A DNA stretch of 64,000 nucleotides. It comes from a virus. The notes under the pieces were generated by a model. That model was not told where the DNA came from. It saw only the letters and a list, made by a program, of their open reading frames with translations, and did no database searches. This document shows, piece after piece, positions 16,480 to 24,216 of this stretch (position 1 is its first letter; each line of letters opens with the position of its first letter). A program made the position numbers and the translations under genes. Location: positions 1 through 64,000 of IMG/VR virus record IMGVR_UViG_3300032782_000005. One strand, given 5' to 3'.

Positions 16480-16766
16480 TGGTCTTCTACGACAGGGCGA
16501 CGCGCGTGGTCATGAACGACCACGGCGGCCTCACCCTTCATTTCGACGGCTTCCAGATCAGCAACACCATCGGCGGCGAGTGGTGCATGAGCCGCCCTGA
16601 AGGCAATCGCTGGGTCGAGCAGACGTACCACAAGAGCATCATGGAAGCCTTCTGGGCCGGTATGAAGTGGCCTGAAAATGTTCCGCCCGACCAGTTCATC
16701 ATCGAGCCTCCATGCCAACCAACGCGCTCTTCCAGGCGTACCAACAAGGCGTGCAGGCGGCCGTAA
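16479..16766 (+). CDS. Hypothetical protein, 95 aa
   Basis: TGATG overlap with the previous stop. The first 75 residues are a compact Trp/His-rich unit (HGGLTLHFDGFQISNTIGGEW, TYHKSIMEAFWAGMKWPENVPP). The last 20 residues overlap the next gene by 55 bp in another frame and are Arg-rich, so they may be a by-product of the overlap. Function unknown. Confidence 0.5.
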   Translation: MVFYDRATRVVMNDHGGLTLHFDGFQISNTIGGEWCMSRPEGNRWVEQTYHKSIMEAFWAGMKWPENVPPDQFIIEPPCQPTRSSRRTNKACRRP

Positions 16767-17971
16767 CCTTGCCCCTGCAAGACCCGATCCCCGAACGCGC
16801 CAACAGGATTCGCTTCGGACGGGAGAGGGCGCACAGGCTCGAACTGGCGAACTCGCTCTACTGCCCCGCCGGAAGATGGCCGTCACGAGGCTACGTTCTC
16901 GTCCTTCGCAGCGACCTCAACAACGTCCAGAACAAGTACGCCACGAATTTCCAGTTGAACTTCACCGATGTTAAGACCGGAACCTCCCTTACCTTCCAGA
17001 ACCTCTCGATCATCCATGCCTGGTGCGTCAGCCGGGGGAACACCGCCGATCCGGATGCGGTATACCTCGTTGAGTTGACAGACAACCGTGGAATCCTCTG
17101 GTCGCCGTGGTTTCAGTTCCCCACGACAAGTCAATACAACATCGTCGCGCCGGCGTATCCGGGGCAGTATTACTCAGGGTCGATGAACGCGGGAGTTCCG
17201 TGGGACTGGAACGGGATGGTCGGGGACCTGTGGGGCCAGATGGGGACGTTTCTGGGAACTTTTCCGGGGTTGCCTTCGTTTCCCACTGCCACACCGGAAG
17301 GGTTCAGTTTCCCCGGCGTCGGCGCGTGGGACGCCCTGAACCGAATCCTCGAACTGACCGGGATGCAGGTCTCCGCGGATCACACCAACTCCCCTCAGTA
17401 CGGGATCGTCGTCGTCGGCGCGACCGATGCTGCCTTTGCAGGCTTGCAGGCCAAGTACGAGGGGGACGCGATCGAGGACGATTACGAGTACATCGACCTC
17501 GGCGCGGGGCGCGTTCCCGGCAATATCATCGTTCTTTTCCACCGCAGGAATGAATACTACGGGACCGAGGAGACGGTTCGCAGAGACAGCCTCCAGTGGT
17601 GGACGACGCCCTTTCATCAGGAGACGATCACCGCGACGCAGGCCGGTTTCTCTCAATTCGCTTCCGCCCCAGGAACGGAGTATATTTGGGACGACTTCAC
17701 GGTCCGGTTCGACATCGACGGGAATGCCTTGGCGGCTGACGTGGCGCAAGCGAACGCGATAGCGATCCAGAGAGCCGGCCAGTATTACCAGAGGGTCTAC
17801 CGCGGCACGTTCGGTTATCTGCGGCAGGTTTACACGGGCGTCCTTCCATTCATCACCGGCTCGATGGTGGACGGAATAAGGTGGGCGCAGGCTCGGACGG
17901 GGCAAGGGTTCACGACGACAATCACTCGAGGCCCCCAACCGCCGTTCGGGGAGTTGTGGGATGGATCGTGA
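16712..17971 (+). CDS. Large structural protein upstream of fibres, 419 aa
   Basis: Rich in Trp, Tyr, Phe and Gly with long beta segments (RGYVLVLRSDLNNVQNKYAT, AVYLVELTDNRGILWSPWF, DYEYIDLGAGRVPGNIIVLFHRR, YQRVYRGTFGYLRQVYTG). The C-terminal part contains a DSLQWWTTPF stretch. This composition and the place before two fibre genes suggest a baseplate hub or fibre-adaptor protein. The ATG lies inside the previous gene. No family recognised. Confidence 0.5.
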   Translation: MPTNALFQAYQQGVQAAVTLPLQDPIPERANRIRFGRERAHRLELANSLYCPAGRWPSRGYVLVLRSDLNNVQNKYATNFQLNFTDVKTGTSLTFQNLSIIHAWCVSRGNTADPDAVYLVELTDNRGILWSPWFQFPTTSQYNIVAPAYPGQYYSGSMNAGVPWDWNGMVGDLWGQMGTFLGTFPGLPSFPTATPEGFSFPGVGAWDALNRILELTGMQVSADHTNSPQYGIVVVGATDAAFAGLQAKYEGDAIEDDYEYIDLGAGRVPGNIIVLFHRRNEYYGTEETVRRDSLQWWTTPFHQETITATQAGFSQFASAPGTEYIWDDFTVRFDIDGNALAADVAQANAIAIQRAGQYYQRVYRGTFGYLRQVYTGVLPFITGSMVDGIRWAQARTGQGFTTTITRGPQPPFGELWDGS

Positions 17972-18938
17972 CTCGACCAATCTTCAGGCGCCGCGTCTTG
18001 GGCCAACCGCCCCCCTGTATCCGGAGCTTCCCCAACTCTGCGAGGTCAGCGGACCCGTCACCGTCAACAACATCTATCCGGGGTTCGTTCAGCAGTTCTC
18101 ACCGGCCCTGGTTCTGAGACGCCGCGAGGCGTGCTGGGTCCACGAGCCAAACGGACTGCAACTTTATCCCATTCCCGGTCTCTCGCGCCCCGTCTACGAC
18201 TGCCGACTTGTCTCCTCGTATCATGGCCTCCCTCTTTACGTTGCGACCTGTTGCCCGACGCAGGGATTTTCGTCGGCTTCCTCATCCAGTTCCGCCGCGC
18301 CGGTCGCGCGAGCGTCGCTGGGAAAAACTCAAGGAGGCTACCCCGTCCCCGTCTCAACGCTGACGCTTTCCTCACTCACGATCCCCAGCAATTCCCTCCT
18401 CGTCGCCGTCGCAAGCGTCGTCGGCAGCGCCGGTCTGGTCGGATCAGTGCGCTGGGGGCCATACACGCTGGGCGTCGATGCGGAGGCGATCCTGCCCGGC
18501 GCTGCGTCATTGGCCGGCAGTCTGGCGATCCTGTCCGCGACGATTGATTCTGGCGGGACGAACGATCTGGTTCTGACCTCAACGCTGCCCGGCGCGTTGA
18601 CTCTTCAGGCCATGCGCGTCTCCGGCCTTTACGACGACGTGCCGGATCAGTCGGCTTCGGCGACTGGCGTGGCCTCAGCGCCGGATTCCGGCTCGACTGG
18701 AAACACGACCGCCGTTCCCGAATATGTCCAGGGCGCGTTCCTGATGCTCACACCGCCCTCGTGGTCGTGGCTGAATGGGTTTCTGTCCGGCGGGCAGGAT
18801 TTGAGCCAGACCGTGCAGGGCGTCTCGGTCTCGGTCACAGAAGGGTGGAAGCAATTGGCGGCGCTTCAGGCGGTCGATGCCGCGCTGGGCGGCGGGAACG
18901 CGGCGGCGTGGGCCGGGGCTTGCGTCACCTATTTCTGA
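17961..18938 (+). CDS. Tail fibre protein, paralogue 1
   Basis: 325 residues; starts 11 bases before the previous stop. The N-terminal 100 residues (LGPTAPLYPELPQLCEVSGPV, FVQQFSPALVLRRREACWVHEPN, RLVSSYHGLPLYVATCC) share the same pattern with the next protein, so they probably attach both to the virion. A short Ser-rich linker (SSASSSSSAAP) leads to a beta-sandwich C-terminus (SSLTIPSNSLLVAVASV, GWKQLAAL). The different C-termini suggest different ligands. Confidence 0.65.
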   Translation: MDRDSTNLQAPRLGPTAPLYPELPQLCEVSGPVTVNNIYPGFVQQFSPALVLRRREACWVHEPNGLQLYPIPGLSRPVYDCRLVSSYHGLPLYVATCCPTQGFSSASSSSSAAPVARASLGKTQGGYPVPVSTLTLSSLTIPSNSLLVAVASVVGSAGLVGSVRWGPYTLGVDAEAILPGAASLAGSLAILSATIDSGGTNDLVLTSTLPGALTLQAMRVSGLYDDVPDQSASATGVASAPDSGSTGNTTAVPEYVQGAFLMLTPPSWSWLNGFLSGGQDLSQTVQGVSVSVTEGWKQLAALQAVDAALGGGNAAAWAGACVTYF

Positions 18939-18945
18939 GGTTGCG

Positions 18946-19866
18946 ATGGACGACAACCTCACCGGCATTCGACCGCCCTACCTTGGGCCAATTCCTCCCG
19001 GCTATCCTCCCCTTCGCCAACTCATGCGGGTCACAGGGCCTTCGGTCGGAGGCGTCGCGCCTGCCCTATTGGAACAGTGGGACGACAAGAACCTCGTCCT
19101 GCGCGACCGTGAGCCCGCGTTCGCGTGGGAGCCGAATCTTCTGAGTTTCCCCAAAGGAGTCTTTCAAGGACGCCTCATCTCGACCTGGCAGGGCAAGCCT
19201 CTCTTCGTCGTCAGTCTGGCCTGCTGCGGTGGAATTCCGGCGAGTTCTTCCAGTCCGTCGGTCGCGTCACCCTCGGTTCCGTCTTCAAGTTTTCCATCGT
19301 CGAGGCTGCCGTCGTCTTCCGGCATCCCATCTCCGTCGTCGCCATCCTCGCCGAAGCCGTCGCTCAGTTCCCAACCATCGGTAAGCCTTCCATCTACCAG
19401 TCCGCCGCCAACATCGTCGGTTCAGCCGCCTCCCGTTTCGTCGGCCGCTCCGAGCGCGAGCCCGTCGTCCAGTTCATCTTCCTCATCGAGCGGTTCGAGT
19501 TCTTCCAGTTCGTCATCTGGAATTGCCGGGACGATTTCAACGACGTGCTGCCCGAACCTTCTGCCGACGACGCTTTACGCAACCTTTTCGGGCTTCCTGA
19601 GCGGGACCGTGCCGATTCAATGGGCTGGCGGCCAAACGTGGACCGCAAGCACGACCCTGTGCGGCTTCACGTCGTCGGTTCAGTTGGTGTGCTCCGGAAG
19701 TGTGTGGACGCTGCAAATCTCGGCAGGCGGCGGGTCATCATGCTTCGTGCCTACGACATCAGCCCAGGCTGGAGGAATGTGCCTCCCCTTCATGCAGACG
19801 TTCAACATGACTGGCCTGAGCGGATGCTGCGCCGGCCAGAACTTTACGGTCGTCGTGACTGAGTGA
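18946..19866 (+). CDS. Ser/Pro-rich tail fibre protein, paralogue 2
   Basis: 306 residues from the ATG after GAGGTTGCG. Residues 1-100 repeat the anchor domain of the previous protein (LGPIPPGYPPLRQLMRVTGP, LVLRDREPAFAWEPN, GRLISTWQGKPLFVVSLACC). Residues about 100-195 are almost only Ser, Pro and Ala. The C-terminal 100 residues are Cys-rich (ISTTCCPNLLP, TASTTLCGFTSSVQLVCSG, SGCCAGQNFTVVV) and may be disulfide-bonded. The Ser-rich part is a candidate site for O-linked sugars. The 3' end overlaps the convergent minus-strand gene by 23 bp. Confidence 0.65.
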   Translation: MDDNLTGIRPPYLGPIPPGYPPLRQLMRVTGPSVGGVAPALLEQWDDKNLVLRDREPAFAWEPNLLSFPKGVFQGRLISTWQGKPLFVVSLACCGGIPASSSSPSVASPSVPSSSFPSSRLPSSSGIPSPSSPSSPKPSLSSQPSVSLPSTSPPPTSSVQPPPVSSAAPSASPSSSSSSSSSGSSSSSSSSGIAGTISTTCCPNLLPTTLYATFSGFLSGTVPIQWAGGQTWTASTTLCGFTSSVQLVCSGSVWTLQISAGGGSSCFVPTTSAQAGGMCLPFMQTFNMTGLSGCCAGQNFTVVVTE

Positions 19867-20239
19867 TCCGGGCCACGACCTTTCTGGTTATGTCCCGGTC
19901 CCCGCGGATGAGCCACGGACCCATGCGAACACCGTCCCAGTCCATGACGTGGCTGGGGCCGATCCGGGAACAACACACGACGCCCTTCCACCGCGACGAG
20001 TCCTCCTCGGAGGTCGTCAAATGATTGAGATCGTCAAAGGGCACGTCGTCAACGCTGAGGTAGAGGCAGGAAGGGCAGACGGAGGAATGGAGGCCGAGAT
20101 CGGAAGTGCGACTGACGAACTCGGCGTAATCGCTCGGCGGATTCTCCCGTGGATGCGCCATCTTCCACGCGGCGGCGAACAGACAGGCTCCGGCCAGCGC
20201 GACCGGGACGAGGACGAAGAGGATATTGCGGCGTTTCAT
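19844..20239 (-). CDS. Membrane-anchored or exported protein, 131 aa
   Basis: Minus strand, ATG at 20239 with AGGAGG eight bases upstream. MKRRNILFVLVPVALAGACLF is a signal anchor or signal peptide, followed by a periplasm-type soluble part with CPSC (SSVCPSCLYLSVDDVPF) and VVCCSR cysteines and a SRWKGVVCC strand. It ends inside the convergent fibre gene. It is the last gene of a three-gene minus-strand island. Possible envelope or superinfection-exclusion role; the family is not known. Confidence 0.65.
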   Translation of the reverse strand: MKRRNILFVLVPVALAGACLFAAAWKMAHPRENPPSDYAEFVSRTSDLGLHSSVCPSCLYLSVDDVPFDDLNHLTTSEEDSSRWKGVVCCSRIGPSHVMDWDGVRMGPWLIRGDRDITRKVVARITQSRRP

Positions 20240-20250
20240 GGATGAGCCTC

Positions 20251-20487
20251 CTATCGGATTATACGCGGCAAGCACGGCCCCATCGGCAGGTTCTTCCTCT
20301 CCAGCCTCACCGCCTTCTTCGCCGCCCAGCGCAGGTGCCTCATGGCATAGTCCAGCGGGATGGAGCGCCACTCCTGATCGTCGGGCTGGGTGACGATGCC
20401 GGGGCGCGCCTTGGGGACGAGGTAGTCGAGCCGGTCCATCAGGGACAGGCCCAAAAGGATGTGGGCGGCGCGGCGGGAGAGGATCAT
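20251..20487 (-). CDS. Small basic protein, 78 aa
   Basis: Minus strand; ATG at 20487 follows GGGG at six bases; an upstream ATG at 20514 would add nine residues. The protein is basic (MILSRRAAHILLGLSLMDRL, YAMRHLRWAAKKAVRLERKN). It may be helical or partly membrane-associated. It lies between the two other minus-strand genes. No family recognised. Confidence 0.5.
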   Translation of the reverse strand: MILSRRAAHILLGLSLMDRLDYLVPKARPGIVTQPDDQEWRSIPLDYAMRHLRWAAKKAVRLERKNLPMGPCLPRIIR

Positions 20488-20552
20488 GCGAGCCCCTTTT
20501 GTTCGGCGATCCATTCGGTCACGGAGCGGCGTTAGTCATGGGTGGACTCCTT

Positions 20553-20978
20553 TCAGGAAACGTGAGACGCGGTGATTCCGTAATGGCGGTAAGACGCCGT
20601 GCCGGAGTAGGTTGAGCGAAGCGTCCGAATCAGCCCATCAGGATCGTTTATGTGCGGATAGTTGAGGCTCCCATCTCTATTATTCCGTGGAGACCGACTC
20701 CAATGGCTGTCCGAGAATGGCACCTCGTTTCCTCCCTTGAAGACTCCGCATTCGTGCAGTCGTTTCTTGAGCCACAGACGCCACATTCCCCGGCTCCAGT
20801 AGTGGAAAGCGACGTTCCTCATTTCCGCAAGAACCCGCTCGCAGGCTTGGCCCAGGGCGTGAACGTCAACGCCAACCTGATATTCCCACATGAGGCGCAC
20901 GGCGAGCGTCGGCCAGTCGCGACGGTTGACTTCGTGAAAGATGATGCATTCCGGTCGTTCTGGCGTGAAACTCATCAT
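20553..20978 (-). CDS. Hypothetical minus-strand protein, 141 aa
   Basis: Minus strand; first of two adjacent ATG codons at 20978, ten bases after AGAGGAG. The N-terminal half is a soluble alpha/beta-like unit (ECIIFHEVNRRDWPTLAVRLMW, HALGQACERVLAEMRNVAFHYW); the C-terminal half is polar (NYPHINDPDGLIRTLRSTYSG). It heads the minus-strand island, so its promoter should lie in 20980-21840. Function unknown. Confidence 0.55.
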   Translation of the reverse strand: MMSFTPERPECIIFHEVNRRDWPTLAVRLMWEYQVGVDVHALGQACERVLAEMRNVAFHYWSRGMWRLWLKKRLHECGVFKGGNEVPFSDSHWSRSPRNNRDGSLNYPHINDPDGLIRTLRSTYSGTASYRHYGITASHVS

Positions 20979-21074
20979 GGGTATTCGACTCCTCTTCTTT
21001 CCACCTGCCCAAGGTGACAACCCATCCCCTAGGCGCATGGAAGTGATTTCACAATCACAACCCGCGTGCCGCTA

Positions 21075-21362
21075 TCACGGACAATGCGGATGGGTGACTA
21101 GCGAAAGTGTACCACTACCGGCTTCCGGCCAGAAGATCGGGGCGATGCCCAGCTCGCACTCTTCCTGAATCAGACAGCAGAGATTGTGGCAGAGGAACTT
21201 GCACAGCACGCGATTCGAGCAACCAGATACTTGAGTTCCCGTTCTAAAAGCTGGGGGCACGGCTCGTGGCCGTGCCCAAGGTGCGTCACAAGTTCTCGGG
21301 AGGGGTGCGCTACGGCGCCAACCATCACGCACACTTCCGAGTAGAGGGACGTAATCTACCAT
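21075..21362 (-). pseudogene. Transposase C-terminal remnant
   Basis: The minus strand encodes RVLCKFLCHNLCCLIQE followed by ELGI and PIFW, very close to the conserved C-terminus of DDE insertion-sequence transposases (LCKxLCHNxCxLIQxxxELGI). Upstream residues do not continue a transposase in a single frame and a strong hairpin (21255-21277) interrupts the expected junction, so only a decayed fragment is left. It lies between the minus-strand island and the glycosylation island and may mark how one of them was acquired. Confidence 0.55.
21255..21277. other. GC-rich hairpin in the accessory gap
   Basis: GGGCACGG (21255-21262) and CCGTGCCC (21270-21277) enclose a 7-nt loop. No T-run follows on either strand. 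It sits inside the transposase remnant and may be part of a former insertion junction. Confidence 0.5.
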
Positions 21363-21695
21363 GAAGTGCCGTAAGAAAGCAATCCCGCTTTCGCCGGATG
21401 AAGACCAACTTCTACGTCATTTGTACGTAGAACGACGGATTCCGAGCCGGACGACCCTATCGACGTTCAGGTGGACGTAGTTTGATGACCCCATGCCCAT
21501 CTCCTTCGCTTGTACTCCGAACGAATAGCGCACCTCCCCTACCCCTCCATACTTTTCGCGTGGAATCCATGCGCAGCGGCCTTTCGCCACGTCTCACGAC
21601 GTTGCTGTTTTATCGGTCGTAATTAGCCTTGCCGCTGGCCGTGTCACTTCGCAGACCTCTTGATTCAGCGTTGCCCATCCGGGGGCTATGGCCTA
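21363..21695. other. Intergenic stretch without a recognised gene
   Basis: About 330 bases between the transposase remnant and the hairpin pair. I see no convincing open frame, RNA gene or repeat here. It has a lower GC content than the neighbouring coding regions and must hold the promoter of the minus-strand island unless that lies further left. Confidence 0.4.
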
Positions 21696-21735
21696 GACGG
21701 CGAGAAGTGCAATTTGATATGCTGATCTCGCCGTC
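21696..21735 (+). other. Perfect 10-bp hairpin upstream of the terminator
   Basis: GACGGCGAGA (21696-21705) pairs with TCTCGCCGTC (21726-21735) around a 20-nt A/T-rich loop. The arm sequence is close to that of the terminator stem nine bases downstream, so alternative pairing between the two hairpins is possible, as in attenuators. Confidence 0.55.
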
Positions 21736-21743
21736 ACGTGTTT

Positions 21744-21787
21744 GGCCGTCGAGAAGTCTTGGCAGGCTCTCGGCGGCCTTTTTCTTT
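21744..21787 (+). terminator. Intrinsic terminator before the glycosylation island
   Basis: GGCCGTCGAGA (21744-21754) pairs with TCTCGGCGGCC (21768-21778), eleven pairs with one G-U, followed by TTTTTCTTT. It would stop transcripts entering from the left and isolate the gene at 21837. Confidence 0.8.
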
Positions 21788-21823
21788 CAGGCCCACTCTA
21801 CCGCGCCCGCCCCGAGAATCAAA

Positions 21824-21829
21824 TAGAAT
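21824..21829 (+). promoter_or_regulatory. TAGAAT -10 box, leaderless type
   Basis: TAGAAT ends seven bases before the ATG at 21837, which has no ribosome site. The same arrangement is seen at 43955, 54058 and (eight bases) 23099. No TTG-type -35 is visible here, so this member is the weakest. Confidence 0.4.
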
Positions 21830-21836
21830 CTTCTTC

Positions 21837-23090
21837 ATGAAGCCCTGCGGCCATCCCCCGGACCAGCCCGTCGAATCCTGCCGTGTGTGTTTCTTGTACT
21901 CCACCCGCCTCGACTACCGCGCCCTCTGGGACGCTACTGGTAATTTTACCAGTAGAAAATTGTCGTATCTCAAATGCGCCTTTTTAAGCCGCCGCGCCCG
22001 CAACGAAGACGGCACGGTGAAGACGCGAGCCTGCGCCCCCTGCGGCGGCAAACAACTGGAGGTATTCCGGTGCGTCTGTCCGTCGCTTAGAATCGGCGAA
22101 TCGGATCACGAGACGACGCTGGCCGAATGCGAGACGTGCCCACACAGGACGAGGGGAACGATGCCCGACGCGCGGAAACTGATCCTCAGGAACCACCTTT
22201 CCCCCGGCGACGTTCTCGTGATGACCGCCGCGATCCACTCGCTGCACAAGGCGCACCCCGGAAGGTTCCGGATCGCCGTCGATACAGCCTGCCCGGCGAT
22301 CTTCGAGAACAGCCCGGAGGTCGAGCCGCTGGATAAGGCGCGCGAGGAGAAATGGGAGGAAATGGATACGCATTATCCTTTGGTGAACGAGTGCAACCAG
22401 AGGGGCATCCATTTCATGCAAGCGTACTGCTCATATTTCGAGGACAATCTGCAAGTCCGCGTTCCACTGGCGACGAACAGGCCGATGGTGTGGCTCAGCG
22501 CCGAGGAGAAGGGCTGGATGAATCAGGTCGAGGAGGCGTTCAAATACAAGGGGAGGTTCTGGCTCGTCAACGCCGGGCGAAAGAATGACTACACCTGCAA
22601 GCACTGGGGAACGGAATCCTTCCAGCGCGTCGTCGATTCACTCCGGGGCAAGGTCGTGTTCGTGCAAGTCGGCGCGGCAGAGCATCATCATCCACCGCTC
22701 AGGAACGTCCTGAACCTCGTCGGCAAGACCGACCTGAGGCAATTGATCCGCCTCTGCTGGCACGCGGACGGCGTTCTGTGCGGCGTGACGATGCTCCACC
22801 ATTTGGCGGCGGCCCTGGAAAAACGCTGCGTGACGATCATGGGCGGGCGCGAGCCGGTCCAATGGAACTCGTACCCTCGTTGCCAACTCCTGCACACCAT
22901 CGGCTCGCTCTCCTGCTGTCGAGACGGAGGGTGCTGGAAGTCGCGCGTCATCGCCCTGCCCGACAACGCCGAACAGAACAACTCGCTTTGCGAGCAACCT
23001 CAACCGGGCGACGAACCGATTCCCCGTTGTATGAGCCTTATCCGCCCCGACGACGTGGCGTCGAAGGTCGCGCTCTTGACGACGGCATGA
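21837..23090 (+). CDS. GT9-family glycosyltransferase (heptosyltransferase-like)
   Basis: 417 residues. The N-terminal 95 residues are Cys/His-rich (CGHPPDQPVESCRVC, CAPCGGKQLEVFRCVC, CETCPHR), probably a zinc-binding module seen in planctomycete proteins. The rest follows the GT9 layout: LILRNHLSPGDVLVMTAAIHSLHKAHPGRF, FWLVNAGRKNDYTCKHWG, VVFVQVG, NLVGKTDLRQLIRLCWHADGVLCGVTMLHHLAAALEK, which is the donor-site motif of ADP-heptose transferases. A palindromic repeat is read in frame after RALW (TGNFTSR). It heads the glycosylation island and has a leaderless-type start. Confidence 0.75.
   Translation: MKPCGHPPDQPVESCRVCFLYSTRLDYRALWDATGNFTSRKLSYLKCAFLSRRARNEDGTVKTRACAPCGGKQLEVFRCVCPSLRIGESDHETTLAECETCPHRTRGTMPDARKLILRNHLSPGDVLVMTAAIHSLHKAHPGRFRIAVDTACPAIFENSPEVEPLDKAREEKWEEMDTHYPLVNECNQRGIHFMQAYCSYFEDNLQVRVPLATNRPMVWLSAEEKGWMNQVEEAFKYKGRFWLVNAGRKNDYTCKHWGTESFQRVVDSLRGKVVFVQVGAAEHHHPPLRNVLNLVGKTDLRQLIRLCWHADGVLCGVTMLHHLAAALEKRCVTIMGGREPVQWNSYPRCQLLHTIGSLSCCRDGGCWKSRVIALPDNAEQNNSLCEQPQPGDEPIPRCMSLIRPDDVASKVALLTTA
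21934..21955 (-). repeat. 22-bp palindromic repeat, copy inside the GT9 gene
   Basis: Perfect arms around TT (+ strand). The A/T flank AATTTT lies on the minus side, so the element is inverted relative to 12862. It is translated as TGNFTSR in a linker between the Cys-rich N-terminal segments. Confidence 0.95.
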
Positions 23091-23104
23091 GGCCGGGTTA
23101 CTAT
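23076..23104 (+). promoter_or_regulatory. Sigma70-like promoter, leaderless type
   Basis: TTGACG (23076-23081), 17-bp spacer, TACTAT (23099-23104), then eight bases to the ATG at 23113. It straddles the stop of the GT9 gene. No ribosome site precedes the ATG, so transcription would begin at or next to the start codon. Confidence 0.6.
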
Positions 23105-23112
23105 CCCTCCAC

Positions 23113-23250
23113 ATGGGAACCGCGCTGAGGGAATTAAAGACCTGCTTGCGTTGCGGATGGCGCTGGTTTTCGCGCAAGCCGTTCCCGCCGCGCTGTCCGA
23201 ACCCGAAGTGCCGAAGCCCATACTGGAACAAGCCAAAGGCGAAGTTATGA
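23113..23250 (+). CDS. Small zinc-ribbon protein, 45 aa
   Basis: MGTALRELKTCLRCGWRWF, then CPNPKCRSPYWN: two CxxC-type pairs spaced as in the 'KCLRCGHxWxxR...CPxCxSPYW' zinc ribbons that are common in phages. It ends with ATGA overlap to the next gene. It may bind nucleic acid or act as a small regulator. Confidence 0.75.
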   Translation: MGTALRELKTCLRCGWRWFSRKPFPPRCPNPKCRSPYWNKPKAKL

Positions 23251-23720
23251 TTGCCTCGGAATGCCGCTGCTGCGAAATGAACGCCGCCGACCGCCCTTCA
23301 TGGGGAGACGGTCCGTGGGCCAACGAGCCGGATCGCGCCGAATGGGAACACAATGGTCTGCCTTGCATCACTCACCGTGGCGGAAACGGCGCATGGTGCG
23401 GTTACGTCGGCGTGCCTCCAACTCACCCGTTGCACGGCAAGCGCTACGGCGAGGTTGACTTGGAGGTGCATGGCGGCCTGACCTATTCGGACGCTTGCCA
23501 TGGCCACATCTGCCACACTCCCAAGCCGGGCGAGGGCGACGATGTGTGGTGGTTCGGGTTTGACTGCGCTCATGCCTTTGATCTCTGTCCGACCATCGAC
23601 GCGAAAATGCGAGATTACATCTTCCACGGCATACCAGAAGGCCACTACTGGACGCTGGAAGAGGTCCGCGCCGAAGTGAACCAGCTTGCCGATCAATTGG
23701 CGGCCTTGATGGTGAAGTGA
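23247..23720 (+). CDS. Hypothetical protein, 157 aa, Cys/His-rich
   Basis: ATGA overlap. The protein has a CRCCEMN start and then a HGKRYGEVDLEVHGGLTYSDACHGHICHTP stretch followed by WWFGFDCAHAFDLCP, a pattern seen in phage proteins that may bind metal through Cys and His. The C-terminal WTLEEVRAEVNQLADQLAAL is a helix. No enzyme family is certain. Confidence 0.6.
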   Translation: MIASECRCCEMNAADRPSWGDGPWANEPDRAEWEHNGLPCITHRGGNGAWCGYVGVPPTHPLHGKRYGEVDLEVHGGLTYSDACHGHICHTPKPGEGDDVWWFGFDCAHAFDLCPTIDAKMRDYIFHGIPEGHYWTLEEVRAEVNQLADQLAALMVK

Positions 23721-23920
23721 TGGGCTACTTCCCCGGCTACGACAACGAACCATGCTGGTTCTGTGGTCGCTCAGACTGCAACGGCAACCATTCAGGACCG
23801 TCGGCTGACGCGGCGCGGGAGAGGATCACGCACTTCGAGCGCGGCTTCGGCCATCCGTCTTGCCCGTGTCAGTCGTGCCGCGAAATGCGTGAACGGGAAG
23901 CGAACCGGAGGAAGGAATGA
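23720..23920 (+). CDS. Small zinc-binding-like protein, 66 aa
   Basis: TGATG start overlap. CWFCGRSDCNGNH and CPCQSCREMRERE give several Cys/His ligands for zinc; the C-terminus is a charged helix. Its stop overlaps the groES start (ATGA). Confidence 0.55.
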   Translation: MGYFPGYDNEPCWFCGRSDCNGNHSGPSADAARERITHFERGFGHPSCPCQSCREMREREANRRKE

Positions 23921-24216
23921 AGTCGGACAAGAAGATCATCCCCCTTGGCGACCGCGTTCTCCTGCGTCTATCCGAGCCGCAGAAGCAGCAGGGCCGCATC
24001 CTCCTGCCCGAGAAGTTCGCTCCCAAACCGCAGAGCGGGGAAGTGCTTGCGGTGGGGCCGGACTGCAAGTGCGAAAAGAGCATGAAAGGCGATGAGCAGC
24101 GCATTCGCCCAGAAATGGTCGTCATCTTCAACCAGTACGCCGGCACCACTGTCCCCGGCGACGACACACTCCTTCTGATCCGCGAGGACGAGTTGCTGGG
24201 GGTCATGGAAGCGTGA
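23917..24216 (+). CDS. groES: GroES-like co-chaperonin
   Basis: 99 residues, the normal length. It starts IIPLGDRVLLRLSEPQKQQGRILLPEKF, has the GEVLAVGPDCK strand and ends VVIFNQYAGTTVPGDDTLLLIREDELLGVM, all in order for a 10-kDa chaperonin lid. The mobile-loop tip is KQQGRILLP. It would cap the host GroEL; phage versions (T4 gp31) are needed to fold large virion proteins. Here it is embedded in the glycosylation island, so its clients could be those enzymes or the head protein. No GroEL is seen. Confidence 0.9.
   Translation: MKSDKKIIPLGDRVLLRLSEPQKQQGRILLPEKFAPKPQSGEVLAVGPDCKCEKSMKGDEQRIRPEMVVIFNQYAGTTVPGDDTLLLIREDELLGVMEA

Noticed and set aside
19125-19862. Second + strand frame inside the Ser-rich fibre gene
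   Set aside because: Overlaps a supported gene completely and is kept open by the TCG/TCC repeats; no domain is recognisable.
20488-20530. Peptide MTNAAP with a good ribosome site on the minus strand
   Set aside because: Stops after six codons; may be a remnant of an older gene but cannot be supported as a gene.
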